A DNA stretch of 64,000 bases, from NCBI GenBank assembly GCA_041394945.1, contig JAWKHH010000002.1, forward strand, positions 566,501 to 630,500, written 5' to 3'. Source of the stretch: Bryobacteraceae bacterium. Its GTDB lineage: Bacteria > Acidobacteriota > Terriglobia > Bryobacterales > Bryobacteraceae. Every line of letters begins with the position of its first letter. The stretch's first letter is position 1. The notes below the pieces were generated by a model that saw only the letters and a program-made list of their open reading frames with translations, was not told the origin of the DNA and searched no databases. Of this stretch, positions 10,201 to 17,329 are shown one piece after another. The translations under genes and the position numbers were made by a program.

Positions 10201-10678
10201 CGATTCCGGCAAGAGCTACTTCAACTACCTCCGCGTGAACACCCAAACCGGCGAAGCCGAAATGCGCTACTTCCTCGAATGGACCACTCCGCAAGGCCGC
10301 CGCTTCCAGTTCGAAGGCAAGAAGTACATGCAGAAGGACGCCTCCGGTCCGCGGGAAGTGCTCAGCGACTACACCACCCTCTACACGCATCTCTACGAGT
10401 ACAACGCCGGCGGCCGCGACGAACTGGCCACGGGTCTGCTCAAGTTCCGCACCTTCGAGGATCTCGCCGCCGTGGGCAACCTGGCCGGATTCCTCGCCGG
10501 CTTCCGTGTCACCGGCGCCACTGACCCGGGCCTGCAATTGGCCGCGCGAATGCGCTTCCTCGCCTTCACCGGGCAGTTCGTCCAGCGCGAGTACGATCCC
10601 CTCGCGCCGCAGGCTGAGATGCCGCCCGCACCACGCGCCGCGGCCGCCGGCGGAGGTTCCGGTAGCGAATATCCATAG
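7256..10678 (+). CDS. GMC-family FAD oxidoreductase (cholesterol-oxidase-like) with ~560-residue C-terminal extension
   Basis: The start at MAAPLSSDW is chosen because CCAGGA lies 5 bp upstream; an earlier ATG at 7175 would overlap the divergent gene. Residues ~18-580 are a GMC oxidoreductase: FAD site VIGSGYGGAITAARLA (20-35), GSGLGGTSLVN, a Cys-rich CTGCGDCVSGC segment as in cholesterol-oxidase-type members, and AHPLGGLPMG and NPFLTIAAVAERIA closing the FAD domain. Residues ~590-1140 are an aromatic, beta-rich region (GFYDVFRVIN, FEGKKYMQKD) that I cannot assign. No signal peptide is apparent. The acyl-CoA ligase starts 17 bp downstream, suggesting lipid, sterol or long-chain alcohol oxidation, which is inference. 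At 1140 residues it is about twice the usual GMC length. Confidence 0.85.
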   Translation: MAAPLSSDWSKRSKSTFDFIVIGSGYGGAITAARLAGSDARPSVCILERGKEWAVGEFPDSAGGWLSNQRNDLNPLGLYEVLNYADISILKGSGLGGTSLVNANVAIVPDDDAFRQDGWPAAVNTASLDSFYRIARDTLFARPYPDAMNLPKVQALARRGAQLGLPVEPLDIAVTTVDRTNDQGVHQPKCTGCGDCVSGCNVGSKNTLAMNYLPLAKSKGAEIYTQCEVESIEKLSAGGWRVHGYWVRDALKRQKFSLDAGNVILAAGSVNSTEILLRSAEKRGLAISPAAGSKFGGNGDFFGLSYNGNYETRVLGFGVHPPDQAWEKNPSGPSIVASLRYRAGDPSRWFTIEDLSFPAAALRAAQVTFATLPNKEDTDVGDETREMRRAIQDTLGIKPYDPEGALNHTMLYLCMGFDDQRGYFVLGKRGVEIRWPGAGRQPVFGMINEELRRHARREGSSFLANPIWEFMKLPVRHLVTAHPLGGLPMGEDYLAGAVDEWGRVFSSDGSVHDGLFVADGAVLPAALGVNPFLTIAAVAERIAARKIEEIGGNPYPKPPAPVAIPAVDPIEAISKSETELERIFERIPSGSIQTMLNAGGRTVDPAARRIRNDDFWKGCFPNGHLLNAMSSALFTSFKKRFFKQGGKFMGVTSDSDGAIDARNSIEEIELKKPAGDLKPGRYILLRYLDPPWQGFYDVFRVINEDLLIGRVYLGAYPDGLRMFTFPMTRRYAFSQMTVEDHRSLYASAVVPTALELDGAWRMDTISNANHAAGVAWLAFENKPDGRLESRYQLMGLIEGLVTPSFAAGHFQLNDFTPLRDEIRKIDDELFIGKWVTSDPALIHGSLPVDLGLFHREPAGPDGKSRWGFYYLLTRAEGAGRLSSSTILSPWLDHQLPRGVGMTFDEEMVGRIWNGMKTPSGDRSGDLAIAARGDAGASACSFQVRMHIGDVNEFVDGPEHEARLSGKIVFSDFLGGGPREFTLDSGKSYFNYLRVNTQTGEAEMRYFLEWTTPQGRRFQFEGKKYMQKDASGPREVLSDYTTLYTHLYEYNAGGRDELATGLLKFRTFEDLAAVGNLAGFLAGFRVTGATDPGLQLAARMRFLAFTGQFVQREYDPLAPQAEMPPAPRAAAAGGGSGSEYP

Positions 10679-10695
10679 CGGTATCATGGGTAACC

Positions 10696-12285
10696 ATGTT
10701 CATTCCGTTGACCCCGCTGCGGTGTCTCCACCGCGCGATGGACTTGTTCGGCGACAAGACCGGCGTCATCTGCGGCGGGACAAGCTTCACCTATCGTCAA
10801 TTCGGTGAACGCTGCCAGAAACTAGCCGCCGGGTTGTCGGCTACCGGGATCGGTCCGGGTGATCGCGTTGCGTATCTTTCGTTCAACAACCACCAATTGC
10901 TCGAGGGCTACTACGGCGTGATTCAGGCCGGCGCCGTCGTCATGCCGCTCAACGTGCGTCTGTCCGCTGGCGAGCTCGTGAACATTCTCAATCACTCCGG
11001 AGCCCGCATGCTTGTCTTTGAAACGGACTTTCTGCCGCATGCGGAGCAGATCAAGGCGAACTGTCCCGGCGTCGAACATCTCGTCTCCATCGGCGGCCCG
11101 GCGTCCCTCGCCACGCTCGATTACGAAGACATCGTGGCGCGCGGCGCCCCTCGGCGCGCCGACATCATGGCCGTGGATGAAAATGCCGTGGCCGAGCTCT
11201 TCTACACCAGCGGCAGCACCGGCACGCCCAAAGGCGTCACCCTTTCGCATCGCACGCTCTACCTGCACGCGCTCGACCTCGTCTCTATCTACGACAACCC
11301 GTCCACCATCGTGGACCTGCACACCATTCCCTTGTTCCACGCCAACGGATGGGGCAAGCCGCAAGTCTCCACCATGCTCGGTGTCACGCAGGTGATGGTG
11401 CGCCGGTTTGAACCCGCCGGCGTGTTCCAGTTGATCGCCGCGCACCGCGCCACCCACATGAGCCTCGTCCCCACCATGGCCAACGCATTGATCAATGCCC
11501 CCGATCTCGCCGCGGCCGATCTCTCGAGCCTCCGCCAGGTGACCATCGGCGGCGCCGCCTCGTCGCCGGAGCTGGTGGAGCGCGTCGAGTCAGCCCTCGG
11601 CTGCGAGTGCCTATCCGGCTACGGGCTCACGGAAACCTCGCCCGTGCTGACCACCTCCCGCCACAAGGGGACTTTCGACTACGCCGACGACGCCGCGCGC
11701 CGGCGCTTCCAGTCGATGGCTGGATGGCCGATTCCCGGCGTCGAAGTCCGCGTCGTCGATTACGACATGAACGACGTCCCCCGCGACATGACCGCCATCG
11801 GCGAGGTGGTCGCCCGCGGAGACCAGGTGATGGATGGCTACTACCGCGAATCCGAACAAACCGCCGCCGTCATGACCGGCGCCTGGTTCCACACCGGCGA
11901 CATGGCCGTCTGGAACGACGAAGGCTACATCCACATCGTGGACCGCAAGAAGGAGATCATCATCTCCGGCGGCGAGAACATCTCATCGCTCGAAGTGGAG
12001 AAGGCCATCTTCGCCCACCCGGCCGTGTTCGAGTGCGCCGTCGTCGCCGCTCCCGACGACAAGTGGGGCGAGGTTCCGGCCGCTATCGTCGTTCTGAAGC
12101 CGGATCAGGAATTGAGCGAGTCCGCGCTCATCGCATTCCTCCAGCAGCGGCTCGGCAAATACAAGATCCCCCGAACGATCCGCTTCCAATCCGACACGCT
12201 GCCCAAAACCGGCACCGGCAAGATCCGGAAGATGGTGCTCAAGGAGCAGTTCTGGGCGGGCAAGACCAAGCGCGTCCAGGGTTGA
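10696..12285 (+). CDS. Acyl-CoA synthetase (long-chain fatty-acid--CoA ligase, AMP-binding family)
   Basis: ANL-superfamily enzyme that activates a carboxylic acid with ATP and joins it to CoA. Motifs in order: P-loop-like LFYTSGSTGTPKGVTLSHR (~residue 170), GYGLTETSP (~310), GAWFHTGDMAVWNDEGYIHIVDRKKEIIISG (~395-425), GGENISSLEVE, and C-terminal KTGTGKIRK with the catalytic lysine. Length (529 residues) is normal. The sequence is close to the broad FadD/medium-long-chain group, but chain length cannot be told. It follows the GMC oxidoreductase by 17 bp, and its TGA overlaps the next ATG (TGATG), so the four genes 7256-14020 are probably co-transcribed. Confidence 0.93.
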   Translation: MFIPLTPLRCLHRAMDLFGDKTGVICGGTSFTYRQFGERCQKLAAGLSATGIGPGDRVAYLSFNNHQLLEGYYGVIQAGAVVMPLNVRLSAGELVNILNHSGARMLVFETDFLPHAEQIKANCPGVEHLVSIGGPASLATLDYEDIVARGAPRRADIMAVDENAVAELFYTSGSTGTPKGVTLSHRTLYLHALDLVSIYDNPSTIVDLHTIPLFHANGWGKPQVSTMLGVTQVMVRRFEPAGVFQLIAAHRATHMSLVPTMANALINAPDLAAADLSSLRQVTIGGAASSPELVERVESALGCECLSGYGLTETSPVLTTSRHKGTFDYADDAARRRFQSMAGWPIPGVEVRVVDYDMNDVPRDMTAIGEVVARGDQVMDGYYRESEQTAAVMTGAWFHTGDMAVWNDEGYIHIVDRKKEIIISGGENISSLEVEKAIFAHPAVFECAVVAAPDDKWGEVPAAIVVLKPDQELSESALIAFLQQRLGKYKIPRTIRFQSDTLPKTGTGKIRKMVLKEQFWAGKTKRVQG

Positions 12286-13070
12286 TGCATTCGCTCGCGC
12301 TCGAGTGCGGTCCGGCGGACCGCGAGTGGCTCCTCGGCGAATTGTACGAGCGCGGAACACTGGGCGTCATTGAGCACGATCTCCCCGGCGGCGCCGCTAG
12401 CCTGGAGGCTTTCTTCGAAGCCCCATTCGACACCTTCGAATTCACGCGTTTCGGAGCCCGCTGGGCCGAACGCGCGCCCGACGTCGATTCCTGGCGCGAG
12501 CCTTGGGAACCCGTCTGCGTCGGCGAGCGCTTCTTCCTCGTCCCGGACTGGCGCGACGATCCCGCGCCGCGCGGCCGGCTCCGGCTGGCGATCCATGCCC
12601 GCCAGGCTTCCGGCTCCGGCTACCACCCGCCCACGCAACTAATGCTCCGTGCCATGGAACAGGTGGTTGGCCGGGGTTCGTTCCTTGATGTCGGCGCAGG
12701 TTCGGGCATCCTATGCGACGCGGCGCGGCTGCTCGGCGCAAACCCGGTCTGGGGCTGCGACATCGATCCCGAGGCAGCCGCGGAAGCGCGCGAGAACATT
12801 CCTCGCGCGGCCCTGTTCGTCGGGTCCGCCCGTGCCGTGCGAGGCGGCGTTGCCGCAGTGGCCGCCGCCAATCTGAACGCCCAGGCGCTGCTCGCGCTCT
12901 CCGCGGACTTGACGCGCGTCCTCGCCCCCGGCGCCGCCCTCATCCTCGGCGGATTCAAACAGCGCAATCTCGATCGCGTCACAGATGCGTTTCGAGCGCT
13001 TGCCGTCGCCGGTATCCTCGAAGACGGCGAGTGGCGCTGTGTGATCCTCCGCCGCGCACGGCCGATATAA
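12285..13070 (+). CDS. prmA: PrmA-like ribosomal protein L11 methyltransferase
   Basis: SAM-dependent methyltransferase resembling PrmA, which trimethylates ribosomal protein L11. At 261 residues it has a short N-terminal substrate domain (1-110). PrmA-type motifs follow: ASGSGYHPPTQLMLRAM, SAM motif I FLDVGAGSGILCDAARLLGA, WGCDIDPEAAAEARENI, and AAANLNAQALLAL. The canonical GTG-H-T motif reads SGYHPPT here, and the usual NI(L) catalytic motif reads NLNA, so it is a divergent member. The start is fixed by the TGATG overlap with the ligase; its own TAA overlaps the ATG of the next gene (TAATG). Confidence 0.82.
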   Translation: MHSLALECGPADREWLLGELYERGTLGVIEHDLPGGAASLEAFFEAPFDTFEFTRFGARWAERAPDVDSWREPWEPVCVGERFFLVPDWRDDPAPRGRLRLAIHARQASGSGYHPPTQLMLRAMEQVVGRGSFLDVGAGSGILCDAARLLGANPVWGCDIDPEAAAEARENIPRAALFVGSARAVRGGVAAVAAANLNAQALLALSADLTRVLAPGAALILGGFKQRNLDRVTDAFRALAVAGILEDGEWRCVILRRARPI

Positions 13071-14020
13071 TGGCCGATGCCATGGCTGACACCGCGTTGC
13101 TGCTCGATCCCGTCTATCGCAAGCACGATCCGGGTCCCGGACATCCCGAAGCGCCGGCCCGTTACGATGCGGTGACGCGAGCGCTACAGTCCTTCGCGAA
13201 GAAGACCGTCGCCGTGGCCAGGCGCGCCGCCACCGAAGACGAAGTCGCCCTCTGCCATTCGCCCCGCTACATCGAAACGGCGAAGCAGGATATCGCCTCC
13301 GGCCGCGACAGTCTTTCCACCGGCGATACCTCCGTCACCAAGGCGAGCTGGAGCGTCGCCCTCGATGCAGTCGGAGGCGTGCTCAACGCCGTGGATATGG
13401 TGATGGCTGGCCGTGTGCGCCGGGCCTTTTGCGCCGTCCGTCCGCCGGGGCACCACGCCACTGCAGCCCGCGGGATGGGCTTTTGCGTGTTCAACAACAT
13501 CGCCGTCGCCGCGCGCTACGCCCGCCGCAAGCACAACGTCGAACGCGTCTTGATCGCCGATTGGGACGTGCATCACGGCAACGGCACACAGGACATTTTC
13601 TGGAAAGACGGCTCGGTCTTCTTCTTTAGCACCCATCAGCATCCCTGGTATCCTGGCACCGGAATGCACAATGAGCGCGGGGAAGGGAAGGGCGAAGGCG
13701 CGACACTGAACTTCCCGTTCCCGGCCGGCTCCGGCCGTGAAGAGATCCTTGGCGTCTTCGAACAGGAACTCGTCAGCGCCGCGGACCGATTCCGCCCGGA
13801 CCTCGTGCTGCTCTCCGCCGGGTTTGATTCCCGCATCGGCGATCCTCTCGGGCGCTTCCAACTAACCGACGGCGACTTCCGTTCGCTCACCCGAGTGATG
13901 CTCGACATCGCCGAGAAGCACGCCGGTGGCCGGCTCGTTAGCCTGCTCGAAGGCGGCTACAGCCTGGAAGGCCTGATGGCCGGAGTCACCGCGCACGTCG
14001 GCGAACTTCTCTCGGCCTGA
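13070..14020 (+). CDS. Histone-deacetylase-family deacetylase (class II-like / acetylpolyamine amidohydrolase type)
   Basis: Zinc-dependent amidohydrolase that removes acetyl groups from lysine or polyamine substrates. Conserved blocks: YRKHDPGPGHPEAPARY at the N-terminus, CAVRPPGHHATAARGMGFCVFNN (catalytic His pair), IADWDVHHGNGTQDIFW (zinc Asp and His), STHQHPWYPGTG, LSAGFDSRIGDPLG (second zinc Asp) and LEGGYSLEGL. All catalytic residues are present. Two in-frame ATGs exist (13070 and 13082); the first overlaps the stop of the methyltransferase gene and is preferred for coupling. The substrate is unknown. Being last in a lipid-activation operon, it could act on acetylated ligases, but that is speculation. 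Confidence 0.9.
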   Translation: MADAMADTALLLDPVYRKHDPGPGHPEAPARYDAVTRALQSFAKKTVAVARRAATEDEVALCHSPRYIETAKQDIASGRDSLSTGDTSVTKASWSVALDAVGGVLNAVDMVMAGRVRRAFCAVRPPGHHATAARGMGFCVFNNIAVAARYARRKHNVERVLIADWDVHHGNGTQDIFWKDGSVFFFSTHQHPWYPGTGMHNERGEGKGEGATLNFPFPAGSGREEILGVFEQELVSAADRFRPDLVLLSAGFDSRIGDPLGRFQLTDGDFRSLTRVMLDIAEKHAGGRLVSLLEGGYSLEGLMAGVTAHVGELLSA

Positions 14021-14461
14021 TCGCCGGTAAGTCCGGCATACTCATCGCATCTCAAGAATCCGGAGGCCTCCGATGCGATTTACGGACACGCCGACTTTGG
14101 CGCGGCTGCGCCAGCTCGGCGAAATGATGGTTGGCGCCGGCGCCGTGTTTACGGGCCGCCTTCCTTTCCTACGAACTGAATACCGGACCTTACGGCAGTA
14201 CAGCGCCGGCCGAGGCCGCCGAGCGCCATCGCCGCGAGGTCTACGACATTGGGGCCCGACGCACGGAACTGATCGGCGGGATCAGGCAAACGTCCCGGAA
14301 GTATCGCAGCCCCGTACCGATTCCGCGGCCCGGTCTCGAGCGAGCCGATGTCGCGAAGCGTCTCCTGGTTACGCGCCAGCAACTCAGCGACGCTCCGGTC
14401 TGGCCCCGCTCCAGAATCCCGCCCTTGCCTACCTGCGCGGCGACCGCCGCCGTTTGATCGT
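14021..14461 (+). other. Gene-free stretch with a possible decayed small gene
   Basis: About 440 bp lie between the deacetylase stop and the redoxin stop. An ATG at 14073 has a good ribosome-binding site (GGAGG, ~14061-14065). The first ~28 residues (MRFTDTPTLARLRQLGEMMVG) look coding. The plausible continuation (FLSYELNTGPYGS, then AERHRREVYDIGARR) is in another frame from about 14160 and stops near 14459. I recognise no family. A frameshifted remnant or a chance reading frame are both possible. No RNA gene or strong terminator was seen. Confidence 0.3.
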
Positions 14462-14965
14462 TCAACCGGCCGCGTCCGTCCGCGCCGGCGCGGGTTCGCG
14501 GCCCGCCAGCACCGCGTCGATCGCCCGTGCCGCATACCGGTCCTTCACGCGCGCCGGGTACACCGAATCGTCGATCGCGCCGACGTAGCGCACCTCCCCG
14601 GACCGGTCCAGCACCACCGCCGTCGGCGTGAATTTCGCCTCCAGCGCGTCGGCGAGGCGCTGGTCCGCGTCCACATAAACCGGAAACGAGAATCGCGACG
14701 CGACGGCGTGCCGGGCGATCTCGGCTGGGGGCTCACGGTAGTTCGAATAAACAAACAGCACCCGCACGCCGCGTGGTTCCTGCTCGCGGCGCAGTGCCTC
14801 GAAGCGATCGTGGTAGTCGTTGGAAATCGGGCAGACCGTGGAAATGAAGATCACCACGGTGGCCGGAGCGCCCGAAAGTTCGAATCGCGCCGTTTCACCA
14901 GCGGGAGTCCGGAGTTCGATAGGCCCGCTCAGCGCGGCGGCGAACGCCAGAATCGCCGGCGTCAC
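14462..14965 (-). CDS. Thioredoxin-fold redoxin (AhpC/TSA-like), exported
   Basis: A 167-residue protein with a short hydrophobic N-terminus (MTPAILAFAAALS) and a thioredoxin-like core. FISTVCPISNDYHDRF carries a single active-site-like Cys in the position where redoxins have CP-x-S; YVDADQRLADALEAKFTPTAVVLDRSGEVRYVGAIDD is the cis-Pro region and the following strand. This CPISN variant without a CxxC recurs in uncharacterised redoxin-domain proteins of soil bacteria. Translation starts at a GTG that overlaps the TGA of the upstream gene (GTGA), so the two are coupled. Role: probably thiol-peroxide or disulfide chemistry in the periplasm; the exact substrate is not known. Confidence 0.75.
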   Translation of the reverse strand: MTPAILAFAAALSGPIELRTPAGETARFELSGAPATVVIFISTVCPISNDYHDRFEALRREQEPRGVRVLFVYSNYREPPAEIARHAVASRFSFPVYVDADQRLADALEAKFTPTAVVLDRSGEVRYVGAIDDSVYPARVKDRYAARAIDAVLAGREPAPARTDAAG

Positions 14966-15402
14966 CGGTTCGCGGCTTTTTCGTCCGCTTTGGCCGGTTC
15001 GAGCTTCAGGTTGATCACCGCTTCCTTCCGCGAGTCAAAAACGCTCAGCGTCTTGTCCGGGCTTTCCTGGTTGCGATGCTTGGCGCGAAGCTCGTAGTCG
15101 ACGTTCGTCGATAGGCCGTGAAACTGGTAGCGCCCGTCGCTCTTGGTGATGAACGAGCGGACTCGAAGGCTCTTGGTGTCCTTCAACTGGACGATCGCCC
15201 CCTCCACCGCATCGTCGCGGTCGTTGCGAACCACGCCGATTACGGACCGCGTGTTCTCGTCCTCGCCCTTCTTGTTCTTGTCGCCCTTGAAGAATCCCGG
15301 GTCTCTGCGGCCTCCGGGCGCCGGCTGTGGATTGGACTGCTGCGCGGCCGCGCTCAGCGAGAGCGCGAGAATGGCGGCGATCGAAAAGGCAATTCGTCTC
15401 AT
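14962..15402 (-). CDS. Secreted small carboxypeptidase-regulatory-like domain protein
   Basis: A 146-residue exported protein. The start at MRRIAFSIAAILALSLSAAAQQ gives a clear signal peptide (cleavage near AAA-QQ); the longer open frame upstream is Arg-rich and crosses the divergent gene region. After a charged linker (GGRRDPGFFKGDKNKKGEDEN), one beta-sandwich of the carboxypeptidase-regulatory/SpaA type follows: VIGVVRNDRDDAVEGAIVQLKD, SFITKSDGRYQFHGL, DYELRAKHRNQES. Such single-domain proteins are common in this phylum and may bind surfaces or partner proteins. It is coupled to the redoxin downstream by a 4-bp GTGA overlap. Confidence 0.72.
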   Translation of the reverse strand: MRRIAFSIAAILALSLSAAAQQSNPQPAPGGRRDPGFFKGDKNKKGEDENTRSVIGVVRNDRDDAVEGAIVQLKDTKSLRVRSFITKSDGRYQFHGLSTNVDYELRAKHRNQESPDKTLSVFDSRKEAVINLKLEPAKADEKAANR

Positions 15403-15472
15403 TGGCGGTCTCCGAACCCAATTATACCGGCATCGTGCGCGGCGGCGTCCGCGCGCGCTAGGCTGAGAGATC

Positions 15473-16351
15473 ATGCGCACGCTGACTTTGACGTCGCTCG
15501 CCCTGCTCATGGGTACGAGCGCTCTCTCCGCCGCCGAAGTGAAGAAAAGCACCGTCCCGGCCACGGTCGAAATGCGGAATCTGTTGAGCGATTCCCTCGG
15601 CGCCGCACGCAACATCGCCGTGATCGTCCCGCCGGACTACGCCACCTCAACCGCCCGCTACCCCGTCCTCTACTTGCTCCACGGCTACGGTGACGATCAC
15701 ACCGCCTGGTCCTACATGACCAACCTCACCCACTACGCCGCGGACCGCAATGTCATCGTCGTCATGCCCGACGGCGGCGTCAGCTTCTACGTGAACGCCG
15801 CTGGCGACGAGAAAGCGAAGTTCGAAGACTTCATCGTCAAGGACCTGATCGCTTTCGCCGATTCCAACTACCGGACCATCCCGCTCCCCCGCGCTCGCGC
15901 CATCGCCGGTCTCTCCATGGGCGGCTACGGCGCCGCCTACCTCGGCTTGAAACACACCCGCCGCTACTCCGCCATCGGCGCCTTCTCCGGCGCGATCGCC
16001 TACGCCCGGCGCAAGGGCGCCGTCGGTTCCGGCGAGGCCGCTCAGCGCCGGCTTGCTGAAATGCTGCGCATCATGGGCGAGCCCGGCTCTCCCGCCCGCG
16101 CCGAACGCGACCCATTCACCTTCGTCGACAAGCTTGATCCCGCAACCGCCCCGCTCATCTACATCGCTTGCGGCGGACAGGATTTCCTCGTCGAGGACAA
16201 CCGGGCCTTCGTCAAGGCTCTCGCCGCGAAGAAGATCCCCTACGAGTACCGGGAGGTCTCGCCGCGCGCCCACTCCTGGGATTTCTGGGACGATCAGATC
16301 CGGATCTTCCTCGACCTCCTCGCTCAAAAACCCGGCTGGAGCGTACGCTAA
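15473..16351 (+). CDS. Exported alpha/beta-hydrolase esterase (esterase D / feruloyl-esterase-like)
   Basis: A 292-residue secreted serine esterase. Signal peptide at residues 1-20 (ending ALSAA). Core motifs are those of the esterase-D/feruloyl-esterase fold: YPVLYLLHGYGDDHTAW (oxyanion region), VVMPDGG, nucleophile elbow AGLSMGGYGA with Ser148, then GGQDFLVEDNR (acid) and RAHSWDFW (His). It probably hydrolyses acyl or feruloyl esters on plant polymers, or trehalose-mycolate-like substrates; the family is broad. It is transcribed divergently from the 14962-15402 gene (70 bp apart). An 11-bp tandem repeat overlaps its stop codon. Confidence 0.86.
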   Translation: MRTLTLTSLALLMGTSALSAAEVKKSTVPATVEMRNLLSDSLGAARNIAVIVPPDYATSTARYPVLYLLHGYGDDHTAWSYMTNLTHYAADRNVIVVMPDGGVSFYVNAAGDEKAKFEDFIVKDLIAFADSNYRTIPLPRARAIAGLSMGGYGAAYLGLKHTRRYSAIGAFSGAIAYARRKGAVGSGEAAQRRLAEMLRIMGEPGSPARAERDPFTFVDKLDPATAPLIYIACGGQDFLVEDNRAFVKALAAKKIPYEYREVSPRAHSWDFWDDQIRIFLDLLAQKPGWSVR

Positions 16352-16366
16352 CCCCACGCTAACCCC
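16345..16366. repeat. 11-bp perfect tandem duplication spanning a stop codon
   Basis: ACGCTAACCCC occurs twice head to tail. The first copy contains the esterase stop TAA, the second lies just downstream. It looks like a simple slippage duplication. Confidence 0.8.
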
Positions 16367-16451
16367 GAAACATTCAGATTCACGATTGTTTCGCATGGAC
16401 TTCATAGTACTGTCACGCGCCGGGCGTAACACTGTAGGTGAGGGAAGCGCT

Positions 16452-16985
16452 GTGATCACCGGAGTGCTCAGCTACATCAACGCGGGGGACCACTTCCTCA
16501 TGCGTCGCGTGCACGGCTGGCGGGCCCCGCGCTGGATTCGCCTTTGGATGATCTGCGCCACTCGCGGAGGAGATGGGTGGCTCTGGTATCTGCTTGGCGC
16601 CATCCTGCTGCTGGTCGGCGGTGACCACCGCTTCGCTGCGGTCGGCGCGTCCACCATGGCCGCCGCGGTGGGCATCGGAGTGTTTCTTTCACTCAAGCGG
16701 CTCACCGGCCGAAAGCGGCCCTGCGCCATTGAGCCCCACTGCTGGGCGACGCTCCTGCCCCCGGACCGTTTCTCGTTTCCTTCCGGCCACACCATCACGG
16801 CTTTCGCGGTCATCGTTCCCGTGAGTCTCTACTATCCGGACCTGTTTTGGGGGCTGTTCTTCGTCGCCTTGAGTGTCGCCGTCTCCCGCGTGCTCCTCGG
16901 CATGCACTTTCTCAGCGACGTGCTCGCGGGCGCTGTACTCGGTGCGGGACTCGGGTACGCCGCCTATCGCCTGGTTGTGGGCTAA
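16452..16985 (+). CDS. PAP2-family membrane phosphatase (undecaprenyl-diphosphatase / lipid phosphatase type)
   Basis: Integral-membrane acid phosphatase with the three PAP2 motifs in order: KRLTGRKRPC (K-x6-RP), FPSGHT (PSGH) and SRVLLGMHFLSDVLAG (SR-x5-H-x3-D). Four or five hydrophobic segments surround them. The GTG start has GAGGGA 7 bp upstream; an in-frame ATG at 16395 is possible but lacks a ribosome-binding site and adds a charged tail. Likely substrates are undecaprenyl diphosphate or phosphatidate, by family. Its TAA stop lies inside the target-site duplication of the insertion sequence, so the IS sits directly behind this gene without changing its product. Confidence 0.88.
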   Translation: MITGVLSYINAGDHFLMRRVHGWRAPRWIRLWMICATRGGDGWLWYLLGAILLLVGGDHRFAAVGASTMAAAVGIGVFLSLKRLTGRKRPCAIEPHCWATLLPPDRFSFPSGHTITAFAVIVPVSLYYPDLFWGLFFVALSVAVSRVLLGMHFLSDVLAGAVLGAGLGYAAYRLVVG

Positions 16986-16986
16986 C
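16981..16986. repeat. Left target-site duplication of the IS
   Basis: GCTAAC, repeated at 19258-19263 on the other side of the element. The two copies are embedded in a longer shared GGCTAACC (16980-16987 and 19257-19264), so the exact duplication length (4, 6 or 8 bp) is ambiguous. Six fits the IS1634 group best. Confidence 0.75.
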
Positions 16987-17001
16987 CTGTCTTTCGCAGT
17001 T
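16987..17001 (+). repeat. IS left terminal inverted repeat
   Basis: CTGTCTTTCGCAGTT, matched by the inverted right end with a single mismatch at position 4. Confidence 0.82.
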
Positions 17002-17098
17002 CGCGGCATCTGCGATGGGCAAGTCCTTCAGAATCAGTAGGGGTGCCTCGAAGGTCTCCACCACAGAGGCGGTTGTTCGGAGAAGGCTGGAGGGGCAA

Positions 17099-17329
17099 TT
17101 AGGCGGCAGTGAGCTTGGCCAAGCGCTCAAAACGGAAGTGGTCGCGGATGTTGTAGCGGAAGAATCGGCCCTTCGATTCGGCCACCAGAAAGGCCTGATA
17201 ATTGACGGCTGGGAACTCGAAGTAACGGTAGACCTGCCCGGTGTCCCGGAATCGCAGATACAGGATCTGCTCGACCTGATCATAGGCAGCCGCGGAAAGC
17301 ATCCTCGATTCCAGCGCGGCCCAACTCAT
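17099..17329 (-). CDS. KTSC-domain small protein carried inside the IS
   Basis: A 76-residue protein covering one KTSC domain: SAAYDQVEQILYLRFRDTGQVYRYFEFP, then YQAFLVAESKGRFFRYNIRDHFRFERL, with the characteristic S-KG-FF-x3-IR core. KTSC domains occur alone or at the C-terminus of some lysyl-tRNA synthetases, and their function is not well established. The gene lies between the transposase and the left inverted repeat, so it is part of the mobile element. Its ATG overlaps the transposase TGA (ATGA at 17326-17329), which implies translational coupling. It is intact although the transposase is frameshifted. Possible roles (regulating transposition, acting as cargo) are open. Confidence 0.83.
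   Translation of the reverse strand: MSWAALESRMLSAAAYDQVEQILYLRFRDTGQVYRYFEFPAVNYQAFLVAESKGRFFRYNIRDHFRFERLAKLTAA

Noticed and set aside
11607..12284. Long frame extending the methyltransferase upstream
   Set aside because: The upstream part is the acyl-CoA ligase in another frame; the true start is the TGATG overlap at 12285.
12713..13069. Upstream extension of the deacetylase frame
   Set aside because: Overlaps the methyltransferase; the extension has no homology and the ATG at 13070 is coupled to the previous stop.
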